From positions 186,001 through 250,000 of the forward strand of contig JAIXOM010000059.1 in assembly GCA_027486755.1 (NCBI GenBank): a stretch of DNA of 64,000 nucleotides. The letters are read 5' to 3'. The notes beneath the pieces were generated by a model. It was not told the origin of the DNA. It searched no databases and worked only from the letters and a program-made list of their open reading frames with translations. Of the stretch, positions 1-8,898 are shown piece after piece; position 1 is the stretch's first letter, and each line of letters starts with the position of its first letter. Source of the stretch: Comamonadaceae bacterium (lineage in GTDB: Bacteria > Pseudomonadota > Gammaproteobacteria > Burkholderiales > Burkholderiaceae_C). The position numbers and the translations under genes were made by a program.

Positions 1-395
1 CGGCCGCTTATTCCATGACCAAGTACGCAGTGGTCGCACTCTCTGAGGGCCTGCACAATGAGCTGCAGGGCACGCAAGTGGGCGTCTCCATCTTGGCGCC
101 TGCCGCCGTCGACACCCGCATCCATTTGTCAGAGCGCAGCCGGCCCGAGCGCCTGGGTGGCGCCACCGTCAGGCCGCAAAACCATTTCATGGGCGACCTG
201 CTCAAGGGCAGCATGCCGCCAGACGCGGTCGGCGACCGGGTGGTCGATGCCATTGAGTCCGGGGACCTGTACATCTTCACTCACCCAGACACCCGGCAGT
301 GGCTGGACAGGCGGCATGCCGCGATTTCGGCCGCATTCGACAAAGCAGAGCGCCTTGCCACCACGGCAGCGCGCCACGCCAAGGAGAAGAGCTGA
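1..395 (+). CDS. Short-chain dehydrogenase/reductase, C-terminal part (cut by window start)
   Basis: Only the last 131 or so residues are present; the gene starts before the window. The first readable residues contain YSMTK, which fits the SDR catalytic YxxxK motif (Tyr codon at 9-11), followed by a helix typical of SDRs (AVVALSEGLHNEL). A segment with APAAVDTRI matches the usual P-G-x-V-x-T loop after the active site. The tail is basic and ends in KEKS. An NAD(P)-dependent oxidation or reduction of an alcohol or ketone is expected from the family, but the cofactor-binding half cannot be seen. It lies upstream of the TAXI transporter/FAH/BVMO run on the same strand, so it may belong to that ketone pathway. 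Confidence 0.85.
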   Translation, partial: AAYSMTKYAVVALSEGLHNELQGTQVGVSILAPAAVDTRIHLSERSRPERLGGATVRPQNHFMGDLLKGSMPPDAVGDRVVDAIESGDLYIFTHPDTRQWLDRRHAAISAAFDKAERLATTAARHAKEKS

Positions 396-518
396 ATGAC
401 AGCTCGCGCGTTCATCAGTCGACTGGCCCGCAGGGCCAGGTGGGTGAGTTCGGTGGCGCAGCAGGTGCTGCGCAAGCATAGGGAAGCGGCGCAGTCGAAC
501 GCCGCGGTCGGAGCCTGA
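396..518 (+). CDS. Possible small basic protein (40 residues)
   Basis: An ATG follows directly after the TGA of the upstream SDR gene, and a perfect AAGGAG stands at 381-386, nine bases before it. The predicted peptide begins MTARAFISRLARRARW and is rich in Arg and Ala; the first half could form an amphipathic basic helix. I recognise no family. The Shine-Dalgarno bases also encode Lys-Glu in the SDR tail, so they could be a coincidence. Nothing else occupies 396-646 except this frame and a small CCCGC/GCGGG hairpin near 613-627, just before the ribosome site of the next gene. Confidence 0.25.
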   Translation: MTARAFISRLARRARWVSSVAQQVLRKHREAAQSNAAVGA

Positions 519-646
519 TGGATGCGCAGCATCCCTGCGTTCAATCAGGTGCAGCTCCAGTGGCGCGTGGCAGGCGAAGGCCCGCCGCGCGCTGCTTGGC
601 ATTCAATCAATCCCCCGCTTTGGCGGGACAACTGGAGACAAAGAGC

Positions 647-1609
647 ATGAAATCGTTTCTTCTTCGCGCGGCCAGCCTGAGTGCCGCTTGCGTGGTGTCG
701 GGTGCGGCCTGGGCGCAAACCGTCAGTATTTCCACCTTGCCGCCAGGCTCGGTCAACAATGTACAGACCCAGGCGATAGCCAAGGTGGTGCAAAAGGCCG
801 CGGACATGCAGATGCGGGTGGTGACCTTCAATTCCCCCCACGCCTCCATGGGGGCCGTGCAAGCTGGCCAGGCGGCCTTTACTTTCATGTCCAACGACGA
901 GCTGGGCATTGCGGTGCGCGGCAGGGACGAGCACCAGGGCAAGCCCATGGACAAGCTGCGCCTGGCCGCTGTCGTCTTCCCGTTCAAGATAGGCATCCTG
1001 GTCCGTAAAGACTCCAACATCAACTCGGTGGCCGACCTCAAGGGCAAGCGCTTCCCCACCGGCTGGCAAGGCTTTCCGCAAGGCATTGCGCTGGCCAATG
1101 CCATGCTGGCCACTGCCGGGCTATCTTTGAAAGACGTCGATGGTGTGCCCACCGCCAATCTGCTGCGCGCCGCCGACGACTTCAAGGCCGGCCGCCTGGA
1201 CGCTACCTTGTTCGCCATTGGCGCGCCCAAGATGGCCGAAGTCGATTCCGCTGTGGGCATCCGCTTTTTGAGCCTGGACAACAGCGACAAGGCCAAGGCC
1301 GCCATGGCCGCCATCCGGCCCGAGTACACCGTGGCCTCACAAACGCCCGCACCCCCGCTCAACGGGGTGATAGGCACGACCAACCTCATGCAGTACGCGA
1401 TGACGGTGGGCACCAGCGTCGACGCCGATGAGGAGTCGGTCTACAAGGTCGTCAAGGCCCTGCACCAGAACAAGGCCGAGCTGGTCGCCACCCACCCCTC
1501 GTTCATGGCCATGGATCCGGCTCAGTTGGCCCTGCAGCAGCCTGGTGTGAGCTACCACCCGGGCGCGATCCGCTACTACAAAGAAGTCGGCATCTGGCCG
1601 GTCAAGTGA
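647..1609 (+). CDS. TAXI-family TRAP transporter solute-binding protein
   Basis: Periplasmic binding protein of 320 residues for a tripartite ATP-independent (TRAP) transporter of the TAXI subfamily. Residues 1-23 form a Sec signal peptide ending in AWA, with predicted cleavage before QT. The mature part opens with a VSISTLPPGSVNN strand-loop like that of TAXI proteins and ends in a typical GIWPVK tail. The chosen ATG is preceded by GGAGACAAAGAG; the frame remains open upstream to 518, but that stretch does not look coding. The fused TRAP permease follows 47 bases downstream, so the two form one uptake system. The ligand is not known from sequence; the neighbouring FAH and BVMO genes suggest an organic acid or ketone. 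Confidence 0.88.
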   Translation: MKSFLLRAASLSAACVVSGAAWAQTVSISTLPPGSVNNVQTQAIAKVVQKAADMQMRVVTFNSPHASMGAVQAGQAAFTFMSNDELGIAVRGRDEHQGKPMDKLRLAAVVFPFKIGILVRKDSNINSVADLKGKRFPTGWQGFPQGIALANAMLATAGLSLKDVDGVPTANLLRAADDFKAGRLDATLFAIGAPKMAEVDSAVGIRFLSLDNSDKAKAAMAAIRPEYTVASQTPAPPLNGVIGTTNLMQYAMTVGTSVDADEESVYKVVKALHQNKAELVATHPSFMAMDPAQLALQQPGVSYHPGAIRYYKEVGIWPVK

Positions 1610-1656
1610 ACGCCAAACTCCATCCACCAAAACAACATTCAATCAGGAGATAAACC

Positions 1657-3627
1657 ATGGCCATGCCAGGAGAAGAAGACCTCCAACCCCCCTCGGGGAC
1701 TGCCATGTCGGTCGCCACGACCGCGATGGGCGCACTCATCGGCCTGGGCGGCATCGCCTGGGGGGCCGATCTCTACCGCATGGTGGGCTGGAATTTCCTG
1801 GCCGAGCAGTTCCTGGCGGTGGTGCTCGGGCTGGCCATGGGCATTGTTTTCCTGATCAAGCCTTTGCGCAGCAGCAGCGGCCCCACGCGGGCCTCGGCCC
1901 CCTGGTACGACTGGATCCTTTCTCTTGGGTCGGTGGCCCTGGGCGTGTACCTGAGCTGGCACTACCCGCGCATGCTGGGTGAATTTTTCAATTCACCGCT
2001 GGACGTGGTGGTGTCCTGCACGCTGCTGTTTGTGTTGGTGGTTGAAGGCCTGCGCCGGGCCTCGGGCTGGGCGCTGGTGATCGTAGTCTTGGTGTTTTTT
2101 GCTTACGCCCTGGCTGGCCACAAGGTCGGCGGGGCGCTGCAAACCCGCGAGGTCGATCTGAGCGGCCTGCTGGTCTACCTCGGCCTGGACTCGAGCGGGC
2201 TGTTTGGTTTGGTGCTGCTGATTGGGGTGACGGTGGTCATCCCCTTTGTGTTTTTCGGGCAGCTGCTGGCGTCGTCTGGCGGCGCGAATTTCTTCAACGA
2301 CATTTCCATCGGCCTGATGGGCCGCTTTCGCGGCGGCGCGGCCAAGATCTCCATCTTGGCCTCCTCGCTGTTTGGCTCCATCAACGGCATCGTGGTCTCC
2401 AACATCCTGGCCACGGGCGTGGTCACCATCCCCATGATGAAACGCTCGGGCTTCAAGCCCGAGCAGGCCGCAGCCGTCGAGGCGACCGCCTCCAACGGCG
2501 GGCAGATGATGCCGCCTGTCATGGGCGCCGTGGCCTTTTTGATGGCCGACTTCTTGCAAATCAGCTATGCCGAGGTGGCCATTGCGGCGCTCGTGCCTTC
2601 AGTGCTGTACTACATCGCGCTGTTCATACAGGCCGACCTTGAGGCAGCCAAGGGCAACATCTTGCGGGTGCCGGCCAAAGACATTCCAAAGATGCTCCAG
2701 GTCTTGGCCAAAGGCTGGCTGTTCATGCTGCCCTTTGCCGTGCTGATCTATGCCCTGTTCTGGGAAAACCGGGAACCCGAAAACGCCGCCATCTTCGCCA
2801 GCTTGGCGGTGATGCTGATCGGCTTTGCCTTCGGCTATGGTGCAGACCGCTTGTCGCTCAAAGAGTTGTGGCAATGCGTGGTGCGCACCGGCGTGTCCTC
2901 GGCCGACATCATCTTGATCTCGGCGGCGGCCGGCTTCATCATGGGCATTTTGCAAATCACCGGTCTGGGCTTTGCACTGACGCTTTACCTGGTCGAGCTG
3001 GGTCAGGGCAATGTCTTTTTGCTGCTGCTCATCTCGGGCGCGCTGTGCATCGTGTTGGGCATGGGCATGCCCACGCTGGGCGTGTATGTGTTGCTGGCGG
3101 TGCTCTTTGTGCCGGCCTTTGTGGAGGTGGGCGTCTCGCCCATGGCCGCGCACATGTTCATCTTGTACCTGGGCATGATGTCTTTCGTCACGCCGCCCGT
3201 GGCGATTGCGGCCTTTTTTGCCGCCAACCTGGCCGGCGCCGACCCCATGCGCACCGGTTGGGTCTCTATGCGGTTTTCCTGGACCGCCTACATCGTGCCC
3301 TTCATCTTTGTGTTTTCACCAAGCTTGCTGCTGCAAAGCACCTCCTGGGTAGAGACCGCTTTCAGCATCACCATGGCCATTGGCGGAGTCTGGTTTGTGT
3401 CTGCGGGCATGGTCGGCTACGGGCTGCGCCTCATGAGCGGTTGGCTGCGCACCGCATCCATCACAGCCGGCGCGCTCTTGCTCTTACCCCTCGGTATGGC
3501 GGGCTGGGTGGTTTATGCCAACGTGCTGGGCGCCGTGCTGGCGGTGCTTGTCACGGCGGTGGGGCTGGCAGACCGCCGCAAGGACATCGCTCGGGTGTCG
3601 GCCGCCTCGGCATCAGGCCGGCCCTGA
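1657..3627 (+). CDS. TRAP transporter fused permease (4TM/12TM, TAXI type)
   Basis: Inner-membrane permease of 656 residues in which the small (DctQ-like) and large (DctM-like) TRAP subunits are fused, as is usual for TAXI systems. The N-terminal ~110 residues hold several hydrophobic segments. The DctM part contains the conserved stretch with SSLFGSINGIVVSNILATG and the following VEATASNGGQMMPPVMG, near residues 230-290, and a second repeat with LGMGMPTLGVYVLL. It would drive ion-coupled import of the ligand captured by the preceding binding protein. The start has a clear AGGAG (about 1647) before the ATG. Its length and layout are normal for the family. Confidence 0.92.
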   Translation: MAMPGEEDLQPPSGTAMSVATTAMGALIGLGGIAWGADLYRMVGWNFLAEQFLAVVLGLAMGIVFLIKPLRSSSGPTRASAPWYDWILSLGSVALGVYLSWHYPRMLGEFFNSPLDVVVSCTLLFVLVVEGLRRASGWALVIVVLVFFAYALAGHKVGGALQTREVDLSGLLVYLGLDSSGLFGLVLLIGVTVVIPFVFFGQLLASSGGANFFNDISIGLMGRFRGGAAKISILASSLFGSINGIVVSNILATGVVTIPMMKRSGFKPEQAAAVEATASNGGQMMPPVMGAVAFLMADFLQISYAEVAIAALVPSVLYYIALFIQADLEAAKGNILRVPAKDIPKMLQVLAKGWLFMLPFAVLIYALFWENREPENAAIFASLAVMLIGFAFGYGADRLSLKELWQCVVRTGVSSADIILISAAAGFIMGILQITGLGFALTLYLVELGQGNVFLLLLISGALCIVLGMGMPTLGVYVLLAVLFVPAFVEVGVSPMAAHMFILYLGMMSFVTPPVAIAAFFAANLAGADPMRTGWVSMRFSWTAYIVPFIFVFSPSLLLQSTSWVETAFSITMAIGGVWFVSAGMVGYGLRLMSGWLRTASITAGALLLLPLGMAGWVVYANVLGAVLAVLVTAVGLADRRKDIARVSAASASGRP

Positions 3628-3637
3628 TAGAGCAACA

Positions 3638-3662
3638 GACCGATGCGCACGGCGCATCGGTC
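3638..3662 (+). terminator. Perfect 11-bp hairpin between TRAP permease and FAH genes
   Basis: GACCGATGCGC pairs exactly with GCGCATCGGTC around a three-base ACG loop. It starts 10 bases after the permease stop and ends 16 bases before the FAH start. No T-run follows, so it may be a transcript-stabilising or partial-termination hairpin rather than a strong terminator. It could lower expression of FAH and BVMO relative to the transporter. Confidence 0.5.
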
Positions 3663-3678
3663 ACTAGGATGAACACAC

Positions 3679-4548
3679 ATGCGTTTTTGCCGCTTCAATG
3701 ACAACCGACTCGGCGTGGTCCGGGGCACTCAGGTCCACGACGTCACCGCCGCTTTGGACAGCCTGCCTGCTTTGCGCTGGCCGGCTCCACAAGGCGACCA
3801 CTTCTTCAACCATTTCGAGGCCCTGCGGCCGCGCATGCAGGCCCTGGCCGATGCCATGCCGGGCATGCCCGTGTCATCGGTCCGTTTGCTCTCGCCCGTA
3901 GGCAACCCGGGCAAGATCGTTGCGGCGCCGGTCAACTACCAACTGCACCTGGACGAGTCGCGCGCCGACAAAGCCATCAACTTTGGCACCCAGGTCAAAA
4001 CCATTGCCGATTACGGCGTGTTCCTCAAGGCCAGCAGCTCCATGATTGGCGCCAGCCAAGCCGTGGTGGCCGACTGGGCCGAGCGCCGCATTGACCACGA
4101 AATCGAGTTGGCGCTGGTCATTGGAAAAAAAGCCTTTCGCATCACCGAAGGCCAGGCGCTGTCGCATGTGGCCGGTTACATGATAGGCCTGGACATGACC
4201 ATACGCGGCACCGAAGACCGCTCCTTTCGCAAGTCCCTGGACACCTTCACGGTGTTCGGCCCGCACATGGTGACCGCCGACGAAATCAGCGATCCCAATC
4301 AGCTGGACTTTGAACTCCAGGTCAACCAGCAGACCCGGCAAAAAGCCAACACAGCCCAGCTGATCTGGAACGTGCAAAAACTCATTGCCTACGCCAGCCA
4401 GGCTTACACGCTGTACCCGGGCGACATCCTCATGACGGGCACACCCGAGGGTGTGGCGCCCGTCCTTCCTGGCGACACCATGCACGCCCGAATCGACCAG
4501 ATCGGCGAGATGACGGTGGCCGTCAGGGGCACGCACAACGAGGTCTAG
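3679..4548 (+). CDS. Fumarylacetoacetate hydrolase (FAH) family protein
   Basis: Soluble enzyme of 289 residues in the FAH superfamily, which covers fumarylacetoacetase, 2-hydroxyhepta-2,4-diene-1,7-dioate isomerase/decarboxylase, ureidoglycolate lyase-like and acylpyruvase enzymes. The metal-binding ExE motif is in HEIELALVIGK (near residue 142) and the C-terminal GTPEGV loop is near 253. The short N-terminal lid domain is present. Metal-dependent cleavage or isomerisation of a 2-oxo or acyl-pyruvate-type acid is the family role; the substrate is unknown. It sits between the TAXI transporter and a BVMO, flanked by two hairpins. Two further FAH genes occur in this window on the minus strand. 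Confidence 0.85.
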   Translation: MRFCRFNDNRLGVVRGTQVHDVTAALDSLPALRWPAPQGDHFFNHFEALRPRMQALADAMPGMPVSSVRLLSPVGNPGKIVAAPVNYQLHLDESRADKAINFGTQVKTIADYGVFLKASSSMIGASQAVVADWAERRIDHEIELALVIGKKAFRITEGQALSHVAGYMIGLDMTIRGTEDRSFRKSLDTFTVFGPHMVTADEISDPNQLDFELQVNQQTRQKANTAQLIWNVQKLIAYASQAYTLYPGDILMTGTPEGVAPVLPGDTMHARIDQIGEMTVAVRGTHNEV

Positions 4549-4574
4549 CCCACAGCGTGGTGAATGGATCACGG

Positions 4575-4602
4575 GCGACCGGGCAGACGATCTGCCGGTC
4601 GC
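4575..4602 (+). terminator. Strong hairpin between FAH and BVMO genes
   Basis: GCGACCGGGCAGA and TCTGCCGGTCGC pair over 12 base pairs with one bulged G and a CGA loop. There is no T-run. It could act as an attenuating terminator or as an mRNA-end hairpin separating the FAH message from the BVMO message. Confidence 0.5.
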
Positions 4603-4640
4603 ACCGTGCATCGAACAATGAACGACAGAGGATTTAAAGC

Positions 4641-6620
4641 ATGATGTCAGCGACACGCCCCGCCGAGCACGAACTCGGGGGAGACATGAAGGTATTCAAC
4701 CGGGTGGAGCCTATAGCCGCTTCCGACGAATTCATCCGTCAAGCCGTCGAGCAGGCCGACCTGCCGTCCCTCATGGTGACGCTCGCCATGGTGACCGGCG
4801 ACACCTCGCTGATTGGACCGGATGTCAAGCCGCCGGTGCCACCCATGCGCGTGGAGATCGCGCAGCAAGGCGGAATGAGCAAGGAGATGCAGGTCAAGGC
4901 CAGGCGCCTGGCCACGGCGGCGCTCATTGCCTACCGCGACAGCGGGCAGCAGGGCTGTCCCCCGCCCTCGGCCGAGCTGCTGACCCAGTGCATGCAGTAC
5001 CTGCTGCCGCGCGACATCGGCGAGTTGCGGCCCTTGCTGGAGCACGAAATGGGGTTCACTAAGGATCCGGGCGCGCCCGACTGGACGCGGGACAGCGTGG
5101 CGCCCGGTGTGAAGTTCCGCGTGGCCGTGATCGGCGCGGGCTTTTCTGGCATTGCCGCCGGATACCGCCTGCAGCAGACCCAGCTTGACTTCACCATCTA
5201 CGAAAAGAATGAGGAGGTGGGCGGCGTCTGGTGGGAGAACCGCTACCCGGGCTGCCGCCTGGACACGCCCAACTTCGCCTACAGCCTGTCCTTTGCGCAA
5301 AAGCAGGACTGGCCCCAGCAGTTCTCCCGCCAGCCGGAAATCCAGGCCTACCTCGCCACGGTGGCCAGTGCCTCTGGACTCAAGCGCCACATCCGCTTTG
5401 GCACCGAGGTCGATGCCATGCGCTTCAATGAAGATCGCGCCACCTGGACCCTCACCATCAGGGACCGCAGCGGTGGGGTGACCGAGGAGGAGTTCAACGC
5501 CGTCATCACGGCGGTTGGCATTTTGAGTCGGCCCAGCCTGCCAGACATTCCAGGGCTGGACACCTTCAAGGGCCGCATCGTTCACTCAGCGGTCTGGCCA
5601 GAGGACTTGGACCTGGCGGGCAAGCGGGTGGCACTGGTGGGCACGGGAGCCAGCGCATTCCAGATTGGCCCCTCCATCGTTGACCAGGTGGCCGGTCTCA
5701 AAATCTTCCAGCGCAGTCCGCCCTGGATGCTGCCCACGCCGACCTACCACGATGACATTGCGCCCGGCATGCAATGGCTGCTCAAGCACGTTCCGTATTA
5801 CGGCCGGTGGCTGCGGTTCTGGCAGTTCTGCATTTCCATCGAAGGACGCTTTCCCCTGACCGCGGTCGAGGACGACTGGGACCACCCAGTGTCTGTGGGC
5901 CGCGACAACGAGGAACTGCGCCAGGGCTGCCTGAAGTGGATCACCTCCCAGTACCAGGACAGGCCGGACCTGCTGGAGAAGATGACGCCGAACTACCCGC
6001 CTACCTCCAAGCGCATGTTGCGCGACAACGGCGTGTGGGCAGCCATGCTGAAAAAGCCGCACGTTGAACTCAACACCACGGGCATAGACCAATTCACCCC
6101 CGAGGGTATTCGCACTCAGGATGGCGTGCTTCACGCCTTTGATGTGGTCATCTGCGCCACCGGTTTCAAGGCCTCCGACTTCCTGGCGCCTATGACCATC
6201 ACGGGCTCAGGCGGTCGGCAATTGCACCGCGATTGCTGGGACGGCGATTGCCGCGCCTATCTGGGCATCAGCGTGCCGGGCTTCCCCAACCTGTTCATGA
6301 CGGGCGGACCGAACACGGCGGTCGTCATCAACGGCAGTTCGATCTTCTCCTCGGAGTGCCAGGTTGAATACAGCCTGCGGGCGATTCGCTACCTGCTCGA
6401 GACGGGACAAAAAGCGCTGAACTGCAAAGAGGCCCCGTTTGTGGACTACAACAAGTGGGTCGACGCAGGCAACTTGAAGCGCTCCTGGGGCTCTCCCCGC
6501 GCCAGGAGCTGGTACAAAAATGCAAAAGGACGCGCCTCTCAGCCCTGGCCCTTCGGCATGCTGGACTACTGGAATCTGACGGGCCGGTTCAAGGCGGAAG
6601 ATTACGAGTTCATCAAGTAA
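4641..6620 (+). CDS. Baeyer-Villiger-type flavoprotein monooxygenase with HAPMO-like N-terminal extension (BVMO 1)
   Basis: FAD- and NADPH-dependent monooxygenase of 659 residues. The first Rossmann motif GAGFSG is near residue 165, the BVMO fingerprint FKGRIVHSAVWP fits F-x-G-x3-H-x3-W-P near 310, and the second Rossmann motif GTGASA follows near 335. About 130 residues precede the first Rossmann fold and carry LPSLMVTLAMVTGD and a proline-rich turn before an ELL helix; such an extension is typical of 4-hydroxyacetophenone monooxygenases, which are about 640 residues. The family inserts oxygen next to a ketone to give an ester or lactone. ATGATG at 4641 follows GAGGA; the next ATG at 4686 is also possible. 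It is last in the TRAP/FAH run and is one of three such paralogues here. Confidence 0.9.
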   Translation: MMSATRPAEHELGGDMKVFNRVEPIAASDEFIRQAVEQADLPSLMVTLAMVTGDTSLIGPDVKPPVPPMRVEIAQQGGMSKEMQVKARRLATAALIAYRDSGQQGCPPPSAELLTQCMQYLLPRDIGELRPLLEHEMGFTKDPGAPDWTRDSVAPGVKFRVAVIGAGFSGIAAGYRLQQTQLDFTIYEKNEEVGGVWWENRYPGCRLDTPNFAYSLSFAQKQDWPQQFSRQPEIQAYLATVASASGLKRHIRFGTEVDAMRFNEDRATWTLTIRDRSGGVTEEEFNAVITAVGILSRPSLPDIPGLDTFKGRIVHSAVWPEDLDLAGKRVALVGTGASAFQIGPSIVDQVAGLKIFQRSPPWMLPTPTYHDDIAPGMQWLLKHVPYYGRWLRFWQFCISIEGRFPLTAVEDDWDHPVSVGRDNEELRQGCLKWITSQYQDRPDLLEKMTPNYPPTSKRMLRDNGVWAAMLKKPHVELNTTGIDQFTPEGIRTQDGVLHAFDVVICATGFKASDFLAPMTITGSGGRQLHRDCWDGDCRAYLGISVPGFPNLFMTGGPNTAVVINGSSIFSSECQVEYSLRAIRYLLETGQKALNCKEAPFVDYNKWVDAGNLKRSWGSPRARSWYKNAKGRASQPWPFGMLDYWNLTGRFKAEDYEFIK

Positions 6621-6695
6621 GAGGCCTTGGCCTTTGAAAATAGTGGCCAAGCCGGCGAGCTGTTGATGCAGCCCGCAGCCTTGGGCCTGCCTGGC

Positions 6696-7544
6696 TCAAG
6701 CGGCTTCGTCGACCACCCGGTTGCGCAGCACGCCGATGTTGCTCACTTCCACTTCGAGCAGATCGCCGGCCTTCATGAAAATCTGAGGGTCACGCCGGTG
6801 GCCTACCCCGCCTGGGGTGCCGGTGGAGATCACGTCGCCCGGCACCAAGGCGCAGATTCCTGAGATGTAGGCGACCAGCTCGGCCAGGTCCCAGGCCATC
6901 AGGTCAAAGCCGCTGTGTTGCATCAGCTGGCCGTTGAGACGGGTGCTCAGCACCAGTTTTTTCGGGTCGCCCACCTCGTCGGGGGTGACCAGCCAGGGAC
7001 CGAAGGAGCTGCTGGCATCAAAGTTCTTGCCTGCGGTGACGCTGTGCTTTTGGTAGTCGCGTACCGAGCCGTCCATGACGATGCTGTAGCCGCCGATGTG
7101 GGACATGGCCTGCTCGGCCGGGATGTGGCGCCCGCCTTTGCCGATGACGATGGCCACTTCGCCTTCAAAGTCAAAGCGATCGGACAGGCGCGGGCGCACG
7201 ATGGGCTGATCATGGCCGACCAGCGACTGCGGATGCTTGCTGAACATATTGGGATGCGTCAGATCTTCCTTGCCCGCCTCCATTTGGTGCGCCTTGTAGG
7301 CCCAGCCCAGGGCAAACATGCGCATATCGCTGCGCGGGTTGACCGGCCGATACTGCAGCTCGCTCAAAGACGCGTCCACCGGGCCTTGTGCCAGATGGCG
7401 GGCCTGATCGAGCAGGCTGTTCTCAAACAGGGCCACCAGGTCGCGGCAGCCAGGGTCCAGGCGCCGGCCCAGGTCCACAAAGCCCCGTTCATTGATCACG
7501 CCAAAAGTTGGCTTGCCACGCAGCTCTACGCTGGCCAGTTTCAT
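6696..7544 (-). CDS. Fumarylacetoacetate hydrolase family protein (second copy)
   Basis: 282 residues, FAH superfamily. It has the metal motif ExE in FEGEVAIVIGKG (near residue 120), the YSIVMDGSVRDYQ segment, and GTPGGVG near residue 236 in place of the more usual GTPEGV. It is transcribed alone, convergent with BVMO 1 (75-base gap with a weak CTTGGCC/GGCCAAG inverted repeat) and divergent from a Bug binding protein. GAAGGG stands before the start. Expected to be a metal-dependent hydrolase or isomerase of an oxo-acid. It differs clearly from the FAH at 3679, so it is a separate family member, not a recent duplicate. Confidence 0.85.
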   Translation of the reverse strand: MKLASVELRGKPTFGVINERGFVDLGRRLDPGCRDLVALFENSLLDQARHLAQGPVDASLSELQYRPVNPRSDMRMFALGWAYKAHQMEAGKEDLTHPNMFSKHPQSLVGHDQPIVRPRLSDRFDFEGEVAIVIGKGGRHIPAEQAMSHIGGYSIVMDGSVRDYQKHSVTAGKNFDASSSFGPWLVTPDEVGDPKKLVLSTRLNGQLMQHSGFDLMAWDLAELVAYISGICALVPGDVISTGTPGGVGHRRDPQIFMKAGDLLEVEVSNIGVLRNRVVDEAA

Positions 7545-7699
7545 GCATCACCCTTCGGATAAATGATGTGTAAGCATAAGATTTTTTCACCCGCCGCGCC
7601 TCGGTATCTCCCCCGACTGCGGGTAAATGCCAGTTGCTCGCAGCGCCTGCCTTCTTAGACTTCGCGCACCCCATCATGGATAGAAGACAGGAGCCTGTT

Positions 7700-8677
7700 A
7701 TGAACTCGGATTTTTCGCGTCGCCAATTGCTGATTGCTGGTGCCGGCGCCGCCTGGTCGGCGACTGCCTCGGCCCAGGACTTTCCGAGCAAGCCGATACG
7801 CATCGTGGTGCCGCAGGCGCCAGGCGGCGGCACCGACATCCTGGCACGTAACCTGGCCGCCCGCATGACTGAGCTGCTCAAGCAGGGTGTGGTGGTTGAA
7901 AATCGCACCGGCGCCGGCTCCCTGGTGGGCACCGAGTTCGTGGCCCGCGCGCCCGCCGACGGCTACACCCTGCTGATGGGCGGTATCTTCAACATGGTGA
8001 TGAACAAGGCTCTGGTCAAAAACCTGTCGTACTCGCCGGAGAACGACTTCGTCAGCCTGGGCTATGTGTCGGCCTATCCCTTTGTGCTTTTGATGCGCGC
8101 CGACCTGCCGGTCAATTCCCTGGCCGAACTGGTGGCCTATGCCAAGGCCAGGCCGGGCAAGCTCACCTACGGATCTGGTGGTATGGGCACGCTGCAGCAT
8201 GTCTGGGGCGCGATTCTCACCAGCAGCTTGGGGCTAGACATGGTGCACGTGCCCTTCAAGGGCGCGGCACCGGCGCACCAGGAGATGATGGCCGGGCGTG
8301 TGGACATCATGTTTGACAACATCTCCGCCGCCAAGCCGCACATCCAGGCCGGCCGGCTCAAGGGTCTGGTGGTGTCTTCGGCCCAGCGCAGCGCGCAATT
8401 GCCGCAATTGCCCACAGTCAATGAGTCGGGCTTGACCCGCTTCGAAGGCGAAAGCTGGTTTGGCGTGTTTGCGCCTGCAGCCACGCCGGCGCCGGTGGTC
8501 ACTCGCTTGCGCGAGACGCTGGCAGCCATTAACCGTGAGCCTGAATTCATCGCCAGGGTCGACCGCGACGGCGGGCGCCTGCTCAATATCGCGCCCGCTC
8601 AACAACAGGCCTTTTTGCGCGATGAGATTGAGCGTTGGGTAGGGGCCGCGCAGCGCTACAAGGTCACGGCCGACTGA
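7700..8677 (+). CDS. Bug/TctC-family tripartite tricarboxylate binding protein
   Basis: Periplasmic substrate-binding protein of 325 residues. The leader has a twin-arginine-like SRRQLLIAGAG followed by ATASA, with likely cleavage after residue 25. Family marks are PQAPGGGTDILAR near residue 42, VVENRTGAGS, and APADGYTLL. The ATG at 7700 has AGGAG seven bases upstream and is preferred over an earlier in-frame ATG at 7676. Bug proteins bind carboxylates or other small solutes, either for TctAB permeases or as sensors; no TctAB gene lies in the window. It is divergent from the FAH gene at 6696-7544, which may act on the same compound. Confidence 0.88.
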   Translation: MNSDFSRRQLLIAGAGAAWSATASAQDFPSKPIRIVVPQAPGGGTDILARNLAARMTELLKQGVVVENRTGAGSLVGTEFVARAPADGYTLLMGGIFNMVMNKALVKNLSYSPENDFVSLGYVSAYPFVLLMRADLPVNSLAELVAYAKARPGKLTYGSGGMGTLQHVWGAILTSSLGLDMVHVPFKGAAPAHQEMMAGRVDIMFDNISAAKPHIQAGRLKGLVVSSAQRSAQLPQLPTVNESGLTRFEGESWFGVFAPAATPAPVVTRLRETLAAINREPEFIARVDRDGGRLLNIAPAQQQAFLRDEIERWVGAAQRYKVTAD

Positions 8678-8724
8678 GGGTCTGGGCCCTTATGAGGCTG
8701 CGGCCCGATGGCGGTGCGCTGATG

Positions 8725-8760
8725 CCCTCACCCTAAGCCTCTCCCAGGGGGAGAGGGGAC
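8725..8760. repeat. Interspersed GGGAGAGGG palindromic element, copy 1
   Basis: The core CCTCTCCC pairs with GGGAGAGG over a three-base loop (8738-8756), and a CCCTCACCCTAAG shoulder lies on the left. The reverse complement matches the element at 16814-16850 closely, including the GGGTGAGGGC shoulder. It lies between the convergent Bug gene and the CoxG-like gene, in a 221-base gap that otherwise shows no gene. Confidence 0.7.
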
Positions 8761-8898
8761 AAGATAAAAATGCGCATCCCCGGCGCGATGCCACATTCGC
8801 TGACGACGCCAGCCTGGTACTGTTGGTACGCGTCCCAATGACCGCCCTGGCGCCACCGGGCGTCCTGACCGATGGTCTGTCGGAGGGCGTCCTGAGGA

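Noticed and set aside
6626-6655. CTTGGCC/GGCCAAG repeat between BVMO 1 and the second FAH gene as a terminator
   Set aside because: The stem is only seven bases with a 12-base loop and no T-run; too weak to list as a feature.
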